Translations under genes and position numbers: made by a program
Shown here: positions 7,853 through 16,335 of the stretch, in pieces
Layout: every line of letters begins with the position of its first letter
How positions within the stretch are numbered: the first letter of the stretch is position 1
Notes under the pieces: generated by a model
Database searches by the model: none
Told to the model about the DNA's origin: nothing
The model's input: the letters and a program-made list of their open reading frames with translations, nothing else
DNA from: Hungatella sp. UBA3048
GTDB taxonomy: Bacteria > Bacillota > Clostridia > Lachnospirales > Lachnospiraceae
NCBI GenBank assembly: GCA_002367105.1
Contig: DFCS01000029.1
Span: 1-64,000, forward strand
Direction of reading: 5' to 3'
DNA length: 64,000 nucleotides

Positions 7853-9040
7853 ATGCCGGTGAACCCATATTATACCTCAGGCCAGTTCGCCAAAAAGGCC
7901 AATGTTTCCATTCGCACCATCCGGTATTACGATAAGCAGGGACTATTAAAACCGTCCGGAATGAGTGAGGTAGGATACCGGCTCTATACGGATTCTGATT
8001 TCGCAAAGCTTCAAAAAATTCTTTCCTTAAAGTACTTGGGCTTTTCCTTAGATGAAATCCGCTCCATTACCATCAATGACAATGACAATGATTATGTAGA
8101 AGGCTCTCTTCGGCTTCAATTGAATCTGATCAGAAAGAGGATCGAACACTTAAAACTTGTGGAGCAGACCCTTACGGAAACGTCAAAGCTGGTGACGGAT
8201 AATCAGTCTGTGGACTGGAATAAAATTCTCCACTTAATCCATATTACCAATATGGAACGGTCCCTTGTGGAGCAGTATAAGGATGCGGCCAACATAAACA
8301 TTCGGATCGGGCTTCACAAAAAGTATACGAAGAATCCTACGGGGTGGTTTCAGTGGCTGTATGATCTTATGGAACCTTTAGATGGAAAAAGTGTTCTGGA
8401 GCTGGGATGCGGCAATGGGGAACTGTGGCGTACAAACTGGAACAGGCTGCCGGCGGATACGAAAATCTGCCTGTCTGACCTTTCAGAAGGGATGATCCGG
8501 GATGTGGAAGAATGTTTAAAAGACATTCCCGGCTCCTTTTCCTTTGAAGTGTTTGACTGCCGTCAGATCCCAAAACCTGATAGCAGCTTTCATATTGTGA
8601 CCGCCAATCATGTTCTGTTTTATTTATCGAATTTAGATGGGGCGTTGGATCAGGTGCAGAGAGTCCTAAAACCAGAGGGCGTTTTTTACTGCAGTACTTA
8701 CGGTTCGGATCATATGAAGGAGATCAGCCAGCTTGTCAAAGAATTCGATTCCAGAATTGCTCTATCCGAAGTAAATCTGTATGATGTCTTTGGGCTTGAG
8801 AATGGCGAGGAGATCTTGAAAGAGCATTTTCATTCTGTGGAAAAGAGAGAGTATAAGGATTACCTGGAAGTCAGTGACCCTGGTGCACTTATGGAGTACA
8901 TACTTTCCTGCCATGGAAACCAACAGGAGTATTTAAGTGACCGCTATGAGGAATTCCGGGAATTTCTGAAGAAAAAGATGGAAAAGAAGGGTTTTATCCA
9001 TATTACAAAACGGGCCGGGGCATTTATCTGCAGAAAGTAA
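7853..9040 (+). CDS. MerR-family regulator fused to a SAM-dependent methyltransferase
   Basis: Start at 7853 is chosen for the perfect AAAGGAGGTGGC site. The protein has 395 residues. Residues about 5-75 are a MerR winged-helix domain (YTSGQFAKKANVSIRTIRYY, then GYRLYTDSDFAKLQKI and LGFSLDEI). A helical linker (about 90-150) stands where MerR proteins dimerise. From about residue 165 there is a class I methyltransferase: SAM-binding motif VLELGCGNGELW (about 181-192), motif LSDLSEGM, DCRQIPKPDSSFHIVTANH and a C-terminal YCSTYGSDHM region. Such fusions exist in Clostridia, but their methyl acceptor and inducing signal are unknown to me. It sits 85 bp before rfbA, whose promoter shares the same 19-bp-spaced element. 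Control of both promoters is likely but inferred. Confidence 0.85.
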   Translation: MPVNPYYTSGQFAKKANVSIRTIRYYDKQGLLKPSGMSEVGYRLYTDSDFAKLQKILSLKYLGFSLDEIRSITINDNDNDYVEGSLRLQLNLIRKRIEHLKLVEQTLTETSKLVTDNQSVDWNKILHLIHITNMERSLVEQYKDAANINIRIGLHKKYTKNPTGWFQWLYDLMEPLDGKSVLELGCGNGELWRTNWNRLPADTKICLSDLSEGMIRDVEECLKDIPGSFSFEVFDCRQIPKPDSSFHIVTANHVLFYLSNLDGALDQVQRVLKPEGVFYCSTYGSDHMKEISQLVKEFDSRIALSEVNLYDVFGLENGEEILKEHFHSVEKREYKDYLEVSDPGALMEYILSCHGNQQEYLSDRYEEFREFLKKKMEKKGFIHITKRAGAFICRK

Positions 9041-9062
9041 AGAAAAATTAATGGAAAAGGAC

Positions 9063-9093
9063 TTGACAGTAACCTTACGTCACCCTGTATGAT
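9063..9093 (+). promoter_or_regulatory. MerR-type promoter (19-bp spacer) of the rfb genes
   Basis: TTGACA (9063-9068) and TATGAT (9088-9093) are separated by 19 bp holding AACCTTACGTCACCCTG. The core ACGTCACCCT matches the spacer of the promoter before the MerR-methyltransferase gene at the same position relative to both boxes. This points to one shared activator for the two transcripts. Confidence 0.7.
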
Positions 9094-9124
9094 GGTATCA
9101 CAAATAGATACGGAGGAGAAAGAA

Positions 9125-10015
9125 ATGAAGGGAATTATACTTGCCGGAGGTTCCGGCACCAGACTTTACCCGCTGACCATGGTAACTTCCAAGCAGTTAC
9201 TGCCAATTTATGACAAGCCGATGATATATTATCCCCTGTCCGTTCTAATGAACGCAGGTATCCGGGATATCCTGATTATCTCTACCCCTGATGACACGCC
9301 GCGTTTTGAGGCACTTTTAGGTGATGGTGGACAGTTTGGCATCCGCTTATCTTATGCGGTCCAGCCTTCCCCAGATGGTCTTGCACAGGCATTTATCATT
9401 GGAGAGGAATTCATTGGAGACGACAGTGTGGCCATGATCCTTGGAGATAATATTTTCGCAGGACACGGACTTAACAAACGCCTGTTAAATGCGGCTAACA
9501 AAAAGGATGGAGCTACTGTATTCGGCTACTACGTAGATGATCCGGAGCGCTTTGGAATTGTGGAATTCGATTCTGACGGAAAGGCAATATCCATTGAAGA
9601 GAAGCCGGCAAAGCCAAAGAGCAATTACTGTGTGACCGGACTTTATTTCTATGACAATAAGGTTGTGGAATATGCGAAGAACTTGAAGCCATCGGCCAGG
9701 GGCGAACTTGAAATTACTGATTTAAACCGCATTTACCTGGAAGAAGGAAAGCTTGATGTGGAGCTTTTAGGCCAGGGCTTTACCTGGCTTGATACGGGGA
9801 CTCATGAATCCCTGGCAGATGCCACGGATTTTGTACGCACCATGGAGACACATCAGCACAGGAAGATCGCATGTCTGGAGGAAATCGCTTATTTAAATCA
9901 TTGGATCACAAAGGACCAGCTGTTGGAGAACATTGAGCCTTTGAAAAAGAACCAGTACGGACAATATCTGATGGATGTCCTTGCCGGTAAATACATTGAC
10001 AAGTTACACGGTTAA
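9125..10015 (+). CDS. rfbA: Glucose-1-phosphate thymidylyltransferase
   Basis: The enzyme makes dTDP-glucose from glucose-1-phosphate and dTTP, the first step of dTDP-L-rhamnose synthesis. The nucleotidyltransferase signature GGSGTRLYPLT starts at residue 8, followed by the SKQLLPIYDKPMIYYPLS block, the ILGDNIFAGHG motif and IEEKPAKPKSNYCVTGLYFY. All are diagnostic for RmlA/RffH-type enzymes. ATG at 9125 has a GGAGGAGAAAG site. An upstream in-frame ATG at 9089 falls inside the -10 region and cannot be the start. It is 296 residues, normal for the family. It is transcribed from the MerR-type promoter directly upstream and leads into rfbB after 65 bp. Confidence 0.95.
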   Translation: MKGIILAGGSGTRLYPLTMVTSKQLLPIYDKPMIYYPLSVLMNAGIRDILIISTPDDTPRFEALLGDGGQFGIRLSYAVQPSPDGLAQAFIIGEEFIGDDSVAMILGDNIFAGHGLNKRLLNAANKKDGATVFGYYVDDPERFGIVEFDSDGKAISIEEKPAKPKSNYCVTGLYFYDNKVVEYAKNLKPSARGELEITDLNRIYLEEGKLDVELLGQGFTWLDTGTHESLADATDFVRTMETHQHRKIACLEEIAYLNHWITKDQLLENIEPLKKNQYGQYLMDVLAGKYIDKLHG

Positions 10016-10080
10016 GGAAATTTGATTTACCTGGCGACGGCTTTAGGCTGCGCTGTGCCAAAAAAAGGAGGAGCATATAA

Positions 10081-11103
10081 ATGAAAATTATCGTTACCGG
10101 AGGAGCCGGTTTTATCGGTGGAAATTTTGTACATCACATGGTGAATAAGTACCCTGATTATCAGATCATTAATCTGGACCTTTTGACCTATGCAGGAAAT
10201 TTAGAGACCTTGAAGCCTGTTGAGGATAAGCCAAATTATAGATTTGTAAAAGGGGATATTGCAGACAGAAGTTTTGTTTTTGACCTCTTTGAGAAGGAAA
10301 AACCAGATGTAGTGGTAAACTTTGCGGCAGAGAGCCATGTGGACCGTTCCATTACTGATCCGGAGGCATTTGTAAGAACGAATGTAATGGGAACCACGAC
10401 CCTTCTTGATGCCTGCCGCACTTATGGAATCAAGCGTTATCATCAGGTTTCTACTGATGAAGTATACGGCGATCTGCCTCTTGACCGCCCGGACTTATTC
10501 TTCACAGAAGAAACCCCGCTTCATACCTCCAGTCCTTATTCCTCCTCAAAGGCCAGCGCAGACCTTTTTGTTCAGGCATACCAGAGGACGTTCGGACTAC
10601 CAGTGACCATTTCCAGATGTTCCAATAACTATGGCCCGTATCATTTTCCGGAGAAGCTGATTCCTCTTATTATCAGCCGTGCCCTGGCAGATGAAGAGCT
10701 TCCGGTATATGGAACAGGGGAAAATGTAAGAGACTGGCTCCATGTTTCCGATCACTGCGAAGCCATTGATCTGATCATTCACAAGGGAAAAGCAGGCGAG
10801 GTTTACAATGTAGGCGGACACAACGAGCGCACCAACTTAGAAGTGGTTAAGACCATTTTAAAAGCCCTTGATAAACCGGAGAGCTTAATCAAGTTCGTGA
10901 CCGACCGTCCCGGCCATGACAGACGTTATGCCATTGACCCGAAGAAGCTGGAAACCGAACTTGGCTGGAAGCCTAAATATAACTTTGATACCGGAATCCG
11001 TCAGACCATCCAGTGGTACTTAGACAATGAGGACTGGTGGAAGCATATTATCAATGGGGAATACCAGAATTATTTTGATAACATGTACGGTAAGCGTTTA
11101 TAA
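10081..11103 (+). CDS. rfbB: dTDP-glucose 4,6-dehydratase
   Basis: This is an NAD-dependent short-chain dehydrogenase (extended SDR) that converts dTDP-glucose to dTDP-4-keto-6-deoxyglucose, the second step to dTDP-rhamnose. The nucleotide-binding motif GGAGFIGGNF is at residues 7-16. The catalytic STDEVYG stands at 124-130 and the YSSSK (Y153/K157) motif follows. The conserved SRCSNNYGPYHFPEKLIPL and GTGENVRDWLHVSDH blocks are also present. AAAGGAGGAGC precedes the ATG. The gene is 340 residues and complete. It is separated from rfbD by a 20-bp perfect hairpin without a T-run. Confidence 0.95.
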   Translation: MKIIVTGGAGFIGGNFVHHMVNKYPDYQIINLDLLTYAGNLETLKPVEDKPNYRFVKGDIADRSFVFDLFEKEKPDVVVNFAAESHVDRSITDPEAFVRTNVMGTTTLLDACRTYGIKRYHQVSTDEVYGDLPLDRPDLFFTEETPLHTSSPYSSSKASADLFVQAYQRTFGLPVTISRCSNNYGPYHFPEKLIPLIISRALADEELPVYGTGENVRDWLHVSDHCEAIDLIIHKGKAGEVYNVGGHNERTNLEVVKTILKALDKPESLIKFVTDRPGHDRRYAIDPKKLETELGWKPKYNFDTGIRQTIQWYLDNEDWWKHIINGEYQNYFDNMYGKRL

Positions 11104-11113
11104 TTCCCTGAAT

Positions 11114-11159
11114 GATTTCCTGACGGAAGGCGGATTGTGCCGCCTTCTGTCAGGAAATC
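11114..11159. repeat. Long perfect stem-loop between rfbB and rfbD
   Basis: A 20-bp stem (11114-11133 with 11140-11159, one G-T pair) closes a 6-nt loop (ATTGTG). No T-run follows, so it is not a standard intrinsic terminator. It may protect upstream mRNA from 3'-exonucleases or be a small inserted palindrome. Confidence 0.7.
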
Positions 11160-11213
11160 GATCCATTGGGAGCCGTCAGGCGAACCAAATTTCCGTTTAG
11201 AAAAGAGGCATCT

Positions 11214-12062
11214 ATGAAAGTATTTGTTACTGGCGTAAAGGGCCAGCTTGGATTTGATGTAGTAAATGAACTGAATAAACGGGGGCATGAGGCGGTCGGT
11301 GTGGACATTGATGAGATGGACATCACGGATAAGGACAGCGTGAACCGGGTCATTAAGGCAGCCGCTCCTGATGCGGTTATTCACTGTGCCGCTTATACGG
11401 CTGTGGATGCGGCGGAAGATAATGAGGAGTTATGCAGGAATGTTAACGCAAAGGGAACGGAGTACATTGCCGGGGTGTGCAGGGAACTGGATATTAAGAT
11501 GATGTATATCAGCACGGATTATGTGTTTAACGGCCAGGGAACCCGTCCCTGGGAGCCTGATGACGAGAGGGCGCCGCTAAATGTTTACGGACAGACCAAA
11601 TATGAGGGAGAACTGGCAGTAGAAGAAAACCTCGCCAAATATTTTATCGTAAGAATTGCCTGGGTATTTGGAGTGAATGGAAAGAACTTTATTAAGACCA
11701 TGCTGAACCTGGGAAAGACTCATGATAAATTAACGGTGGTAGCTGACCAGACAGGTTCTCCTACCTATACTTATGATCTGGCCCGCCTTTTGGTAGACAT
11801 GATAGAAACGGAGAAATACGGGCGTTATCATGCTACCAACGATGGAGAGTGTACCTGGTATGAATTTGCCTGTGAAATCTTTAAACAGGCAGGTATGGAT
11901 GTAAAAGTGGAGCCTGTCGGCTCGGACCAGTATCCGGCAAAGGCAAAACGGCCAGCTAACAGCCGTATGAATAAGGATAAGCTGGAAGAGAACGGCTTTC
12001 TGCCCCTGCCTTCCTGGCAGGATGCCCTAAAACGGTATCTGGAGGTTGTTTTTCCCGGTTAA
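11214..12062 (+). CDS. rfbD: dTDP-4-dehydrorhamnose reductase
   Basis: The enzyme performs the NADPH-dependent last step of dTDP-L-rhamnose synthesis. Its SDR features are the N-terminal FVTGVKGQLGFDV nucleotide motif (GxxGQLG type), the STDYVFNGQG motif and the catalytic YGQTK. RmlD-specific blocks RIAWVFGVNGKNFIKTML, VVADQTGSPTYTYDLA and PAKAKRPANSRM are present. ATG at 11214 follows AAAAGAGGC. The upstream in-frame ATG at 11166 lies close behind the large hairpin and has no ribosome site. It is 282 residues. rfbC, the 3,5-epimerase needed for the intermediate step, is absent from this cluster. Confidence 0.93.
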   Translation: MKVFVTGVKGQLGFDVVNELNKRGHEAVGVDIDEMDITDKDSVNRVIKAAAPDAVIHCAAYTAVDAAEDNEELCRNVNAKGTEYIAGVCRELDIKMMYISTDYVFNGQGTRPWEPDDERAPLNVYGQTKYEGELAVEENLAKYFIVRIAWVFGVNGKNFIKTMLNLGKTHDKLTVVADQTGSPTYTYDLARLLVDMIETEKYGRYHATNDGECTWYEFACEIFKQAGMDVKVEPVGSDQYPAKAKRPANSRMNKDKLEENGFLPLPSWQDALKRYLEVVFPG

Positions 12063-12080
12063 GCATCAGCAGGAGGGGAT

Positions 12081-12986
12081 ATGGAAATCAAGATCAATGA
12101 CTACTGGGAACCGGATCATTTCCGGGCCTTAAGTGAAGACAATTACAATGTCTCAAGATCCTGTGAATACGAAAAGAATGGGATGCACCATATTCATACA
12201 GCCAGTGAGTTTTTGTTTGTGGAAGAGGGATCTGCGGAATATTATGTAGTCGGTAAGAAATATCTTCTGGAAAAGGGTGACATCATGGTCATCGGTGGGC
12301 AGGAGCATCATCAGAGAAGGCTTTTGGGCCTTCCCTTCCTGCGGTATGGACTTTCGGTCCGGCCCTCCTATTATGAAAGCTTAAACCTTGGGGAAGACTT
12401 AAAAAAGGTGTTTTTTACGCCTGGCCAACAGGCGTTTCAGGAGCATTATAAGCATGTGGATGAACAGATATTCAACCGCGTGACCGATCTTATAAAGGAA
12501 TTGTATGAGGAACAGGAGATTCATCAGCCGTTCCGGTCCACGATGGAGCGGTCGATCATTACGGAGATTACTGTATTGCTGTTTCGGGCATTTGGATTGG
12601 AGCGTACGGAAAGCGAACTGTCTGAAATGAACCTGAGAATGATTTCAATTAAGGAATATATAGACAGGCATTATCAGGAGAATCTGGACTTGAAGATTTT
12701 AAGTGAACTTTTTTATCTCCACCCGGCTACTATCAGCAGGGAGTTTAATAAGTATTTTGGAAAGACGCTGATAAAATATATCAACATTGTCAGGGTATGT
12801 GAGGCTGCAAAGCTGCTTGAAAACACCAATGAGAGCGTTACTGCCGTCGCTGCAAAATGTGGATATGACAGTGTGAATACATTTTTGAGGCAGTTTAAAG
12901 CGGTTATGGAAACATCTCCCCTGCAGTACAGGAAAGCGATTCATGAGTTGTTTAAAAGGAATAAAGAAGAGACTAAAAGGCTGTAA
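12081..12986 (+). CDS. AraC-family transcriptional regulator with N-terminal cupin
   Basis: The 301-residue protein has a sugar-sensing cupin-like N-terminal domain (MHHIHTASEFLFVEEGSAEYYVVG, then KGDIMVIGGQEHH) and a C-terminal double helix-turn-helix (about 190-290). The latter is visible as IKEYIDRHYQENLDLKILSE, LHPATISREFNKYFG and ESVTAVAAKCGYDSVNTFLR plus F...SPLQYRK. Its own terminator follows. Location directly before a sugar ABC transporter operon on the same strand suggests that it activates that operon in response to the transported sugar or sugar acid. This is inference from context. AGGAGGGG precedes the ATG. Confidence 0.9.
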   Translation: MEIKINDYWEPDHFRALSEDNYNVSRSCEYEKNGMHHIHTASEFLFVEEGSAEYYVVGKKYLLEKGDIMVIGGQEHHQRRLLGLPFLRYGLSVRPSYYESLNLGEDLKKVFFTPGQQAFQEHYKHVDEQIFNRVTDLIKELYEEQEIHQPFRSTMERSIITEITVLLFRAFGLERTESELSEMNLRMISIKEYIDRHYQENLDLKILSELFYLHPATISREFNKYFGKTLIKYINIVRVCEAAKLLENTNESVTAVAAKCGYDSVNTFLRQFKAVMETSPLQYRKAIHELFKRNKEETKRL

Positions 12987-13005
12987 GCAATTACAGTCTT
13001 TTTTT
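12978..13005 (+). terminator. Intrinsic terminator of the AraC gene
   Basis: A 9-bp stem (AGGCTGTAA with TTACAGTCT, loop GCAA) is followed by seven T residues. It begins inside the last codons of the AraC gene. Confidence 0.8.
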
Positions 13006-13155
13006 AATGAGTGAAAGGAAGAACTGGAAGGATTTCAAAAGTATAATTAAAAAATGGTGATTATTGACTAAAATCTATACAGAATAAACAAAGGGAATAA
13101 GATATGATGAAAGCAGCTAAAAAATAGGCAATAATAATTTATGGAGGGATCAGTT

Positions 13156-14514
13156 ATGAAGAAAAGAGTTCTTGCATTATTTTTTTCAGCTGTAATGGCA
13201 ATGTCCCTGGTGACAGGCTGCAGCGGAAAGAGCCAGAATGAAACAATGGCGGCCAAGGAGACTGTACAAGCACAGACAAGTGCCGCAGAAAAAGGAACGG
13301 AAGGCGAGAAAGTTTTACTTACCATTTTTGATGGCTATGCTGGAGAAGATCCTCACGGAAAATTCATCTATCAGTATGCAGATGAGTATATGGCCCTGCA
13401 TCCCAATGTGATCATTGATGTACAGGCTGTCAGCACCAATGATATTTACACAAAGCTGTCGGCTATGGCAGCTACGCCAAAGGATGTGCCCACCATTTTC
13501 TTTACATCAGCAGATGCAGTTGCCACTCTTCATGATCTTGGGCTGACAGCTGATATCAGCGGGCTTGTGCCAGAGGATTTAAAAGCAAAATTTGCCAACG
13601 GCGTTGTGGACTCCTGTATGCTGGGAGATGAGATGTCATATTTTCCTGTTGCTGTTCAGCCGCTGGCCGTGATCTATCGTGCAGACAGGTTTAAGGAAGC
13701 CGGATTAGAAATTCCTAAAACATGGGAAGAGTTTACAGCAGCGGCAAAAGCCCTTACAAAGGATACCAACAATGACGGGCAGATGGACGAATGGGGGTTT
13801 GATATGGTTGGCTCCAATAACTCCTCCGGTCAGAGCCGTTTTATGGCATACTTATGGTCAAACGGGATTGAATGTGTAAAAGAAGAGAACGGAAAATGGA
13901 TTACGGATATTACAGAAGACCAGAAATTCATGGATGCATTTTCAACATGGACCAACATGAATGCAGAAGGCATTGTACCGACAGGAATTACTGAGGTGGA
14001 TTATCCGACGGCAGCCAATTATTTTGCTATGGGATATACAAGCATGTTCCTTACCGGGCCAAATGCTCTTGGTGTGGCTTATGCCAACAATCCTGACTTA
14101 AAGGGAAACTTAGGATCCTTTAAGATGCCTGGTGATTATCCGGGAAGCATGCTTGGAACGGAAGGATATTCCGTCAGCGCCTATGCAACCGATGCGGAAA
14201 AGGCAGCAGCCATTGATTATCTGAAGTTTTTTGTAGAGCACGACAAGGACATGCAGTTCTGGCAGAGCAGCGGAAAGATTCCGGCCACAGCAGAGGGACA
14301 GAAAGCAGACTATATATCAGGAGAGGATTACGCAGGCTTTTTACAGCAAATTGCAGACGGCTGCCGTCCAACCGTTAAGTTTGCTGGTGTCAGCGGCTTG
14401 AAGAGTGCCCTTGGAAATGCATATGCATCTGTATTCTCCAATGAAAAGAAAAACGAAGAAGCGGTAAAAACCTTGGTAAGCGATGTTGATGAATTGTTAG
14501 GGGATTATAACTAA
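13156..14514 (+). CDS. Sugar ABC transporter substrate-binding lipoprotein
   Basis: The lipoprotein signal peptide ends in LVTGC with the modified cysteine at residue 22, followed by a short Ser/Thr/Gln/Glu linker. The body is a family 1 solute-binding protein (CUT1 group) of 452 residues, with typical blocks such as YADEYMALHPNVIIDVQAV, DVPTIFFTSADAVA, MSYFPVAVQPLAVIYRADRF and GLEIPKTWEEFTAAAKAL. It binds the substrate outside the membrane and delivers it to the two permeases that follow. ATG at 13156 is preferred because ATGGAGGGATCAGTT before it holds the ribosome site. The specific substrate is not evident. The dehydratase at the end of the operon points to a hexonate, a hexuronate-derived acid or an oligomer containing one. 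Confidence 0.9.
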   Translation: MKKRVLALFFSAVMAMSLVTGCSGKSQNETMAAKETVQAQTSAAEKGTEGEKVLLTIFDGYAGEDPHGKFIYQYADEYMALHPNVIIDVQAVSTNDIYTKLSAMAATPKDVPTIFFTSADAVATLHDLGLTADISGLVPEDLKAKFANGVVDSCMLGDEMSYFPVAVQPLAVIYRADRFKEAGLEIPKTWEEFTAAAKALTKDTNNDGQMDEWGFDMVGSNNSSGQSRFMAYLWSNGIECVKEENGKWITDITEDQKFMDAFSTWTNMNAEGIVPTGITEVDYPTAANYFAMGYTSMFLTGPNALGVAYANNPDLKGNLGSFKMPGDYPGSMLGTEGYSVSAYATDAEKAAAIDYLKFFVEHDKDMQFWQSSGKIPATAEGQKADYISGEDYAGFLQQIADGCRPTVKFAGVSGLKSALGNAYASVFSNEKKNEEAVKTLVSDVDELLGDYN

Positions 14515-14524
14515 TCATTAAAAA

Positions 14525-14548
14525 TGAGGGGGGAACCATCCTCCCTCA
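14525..14548 (+). promoter_or_regulatory. Intercistronic stem-loop after the binding-protein gene
   Basis: TGAGGGGGG (14525-14533) pairs with CCTCCCTCA (14540-14548) around a 6-nt loop. No T-run follows. Such hairpins after binding-protein genes usually stabilise the upstream mRNA so that it is made in excess over the permeases. Confidence 0.6.
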
Positions 14549-14569
14549 AAAAATTGAGAAGGGAGTAAG

Positions 14570-15469
14570 ATGAATTTCATGAACAAAAGTGGAATTGCTC
14601 AAATAAAAGTGAAGTCCCAGAGGCAAGGATATTACTTTACACTTCCGATTGTCGTTATGCTGGCTGCCCTTATCATTTATCCTATGGTTTATGGGTTCTA
14701 TATCAGCTTTTTCAATACGAACCTGGTGACGAAATGGAATTTTGTAGGTTTTAAATATTATGCAGCGGCATTTAAAGAAGCGGCCTTTTACCAGTCGGTT
14801 CTGCTGACGACCATGTTTATGATTTTGGTTGTAGCGGGACATTTTATTTTGGGATTTATCCTGGCAACATTGCTTAACCGGGAATTTAAGGGAAGAACTG
14901 TTTTCCGGGTTATATTTATGCTGCCATGGTTTTTCCCCGAAGCGGTTGTGGCACTTTTATTTACCTGGATTATGAATCCCATGTACGGAATCTTAAACAG
15001 TGCGCTGAAAGGACTTGGGCTTATATCTACGAATATTTCCTGGCTGGGCAGCAAGGAGCTGGCCTTTCCGGCAGTTGTCTTTGTCTGCATCTGGAAGGGA
15101 TTTCCCCTGGTCATGACCATGATCCTGGCAGGTCTGCAGAGCATATCCAAGGATTATTATGAGGCGGCGGAAATCGATGGCGCCAGCAAATGGGCACAAT
15201 TCCGGTACATTACTGTTCCGTCCTTAAAGCCTATTCTGACTACGGTCCTGATCCTGGACTGCGTCTGGTGGTTCAAGCAGTATACCCTGGTTTACACCAT
15301 GACAGCAGGCGGCCCGGGAACGGCTACCAATTTGATCAGCTTAAGCATCTATGGTACAGCGTTCAATGATTTAAGATTTGGAAAGGCGTCTGCCTGGGGT
15401 ATCCTGGTGTTCTTCATTTGCTATTTGATCAGTCTGGTGAGTAAGGTGGTGACAAGGGAGAATGAGTAG
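14570..15469 (+). CDS. Sugar ABC transporter permease (MalF/UgpA type)
   Basis: A 299-residue inner-membrane protein with six predicted helices, starting around YFTLPIVVMLAALIIYPMVY. The BPD_transp_1 EAA loop reads YYEAAEIDGASKWAQFRYI, the site that docks on the ATPase. It pairs with the next permease to form the channel of the CUT1 importer. GAAGGGAG precedes the ATG. Eight bases overlap the next gene. No ATPase gene is in this operon, so a shared MsmK-type ATPase from elsewhere is expected, as is common in Firmicutes. Confidence 0.9.
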   Translation: MNFMNKSGIAQIKVKSQRQGYYFTLPIVVMLAALIIYPMVYGFYISFFNTNLVTKWNFVGFKYYAAAFKEAAFYQSVLLTTMFMILVVAGHFILGFILATLLNREFKGRTVFRVIFMLPWFFPEAVVALLFTWIMNPMYGILNSALKGLGLISTNISWLGSKELAFPAVVFVCIWKGFPLVMTMILAGLQSISKDYYEAAEIDGASKWAQFRYITVPSLKPILTTVLILDCVWWFKQYTLVYTMTAGGPGTATNLISLSIYGTAFNDLRFGKASAWGILVFFICYLISLVSKVVTRENE

Positions 15470-16301
15470 ATCAAAAAAGAAAAAAAATAAATTGGCTGCT
15501 ACCTATGCCGCATTAATTTTTATGGCTTCTTTTATTGCGGTCCCGGTTTTATGGATGATATCCACTGCTTTTAAAACGGAGCCGCAGACGTATTATCCTC
15601 AGCCTAAATGGATTCCTGACCCGTTTTCTCTGGATTCCTTCCGGAAATTCTTCAATACTTATAACTTTGGACGCATGACCTTAAACAGTCTGGTGGTCTG
15701 CCTTTCCGCCATGGTGATCTGTGTGGCCTGTGCATGTCTGGCAGGATACGGGGTTACCAGGTTCCGGTTTAAAGGAAGAAAACAGCTGATGAGCTTTCTT
15801 CTTATTACACAGATGTTTCCGGGAGTCATGCTGGTGGTGCCTTTTTACGCAGTGCTTTCCAGGTATAATCTTGTTAACTCCCTGCTTGGCCTGGTCGTCG
15901 TTTATGCGGCTACCAATATAGCCTTCAGTACATGGATGATTGTATCTTATTTTAAGACCATTCCCCTGGAACTTGATGAGGCGGCACGGGTGGATGGGGC
16001 TTCCAGCTTCCGGATCTTTTGGAATATTATCCTTCCGCTGATCGTTCCGGGAATTGCGGCAGTAGCCATGTTCGTGCTGTTTAACGGCTGGAATGAATAT
16101 ATGTTTTCTTCTGTCCTGGTATCCAAGGATGAATTAAAAACGCTCACTGTTGGGATCATTTCCTTAAATTCCCAATATCAAATTAAATGGAATGACTTAA
16201 TGGCAGCATCCAGCATATCCAGTCTTCCTTTGGTAATTCTTTTTGTAAGTTTCCAGAAGTATTTTATTGCTGGAATGACCGGAGGGGCTGTAAAGAGCTG
16301 A
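15462..16301 (+). CDS. Sugar ABC transporter permease (MalG/UgpE type)
   Basis: A 279-residue permease with a basic N-terminus (SRSKKKKNK) and six predicted membrane helices. The EAA motif is ELDEAARVDGASSFRIFWNI followed by LPLIVPG. It shares the family domain with the preceding permease but belongs to the MalG half. The start overlaps the preceding gene by 8 bp, which argues for translational coupling and equal synthesis of the two channel subunits. Confidence 0.9.
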   Translation: MSRSKKKKNKLAATYAALIFMASFIAVPVLWMISTAFKTEPQTYYPQPKWIPDPFSLDSFRKFFNTYNFGRMTLNSLVVCLSAMVICVACACLAGYGVTRFRFKGRKQLMSFLLITQMFPGVMLVVPFYAVLSRYNLVNSLLGLVVVYAATNIAFSTWMIVSYFKTIPLELDEAARVDGASSFRIFWNIILPLIVPGIAAVAMFVLFNGWNEYMFSSVLVSKDELKTLTVGIISLNSQYQIKWNDLMAASSISSLPLVILFVSFQKYFIAGMTGGAVKS

Positions 16302-16335
16302 TATGCAGAGAATAAGACTTACGGAGGTACTTAAA

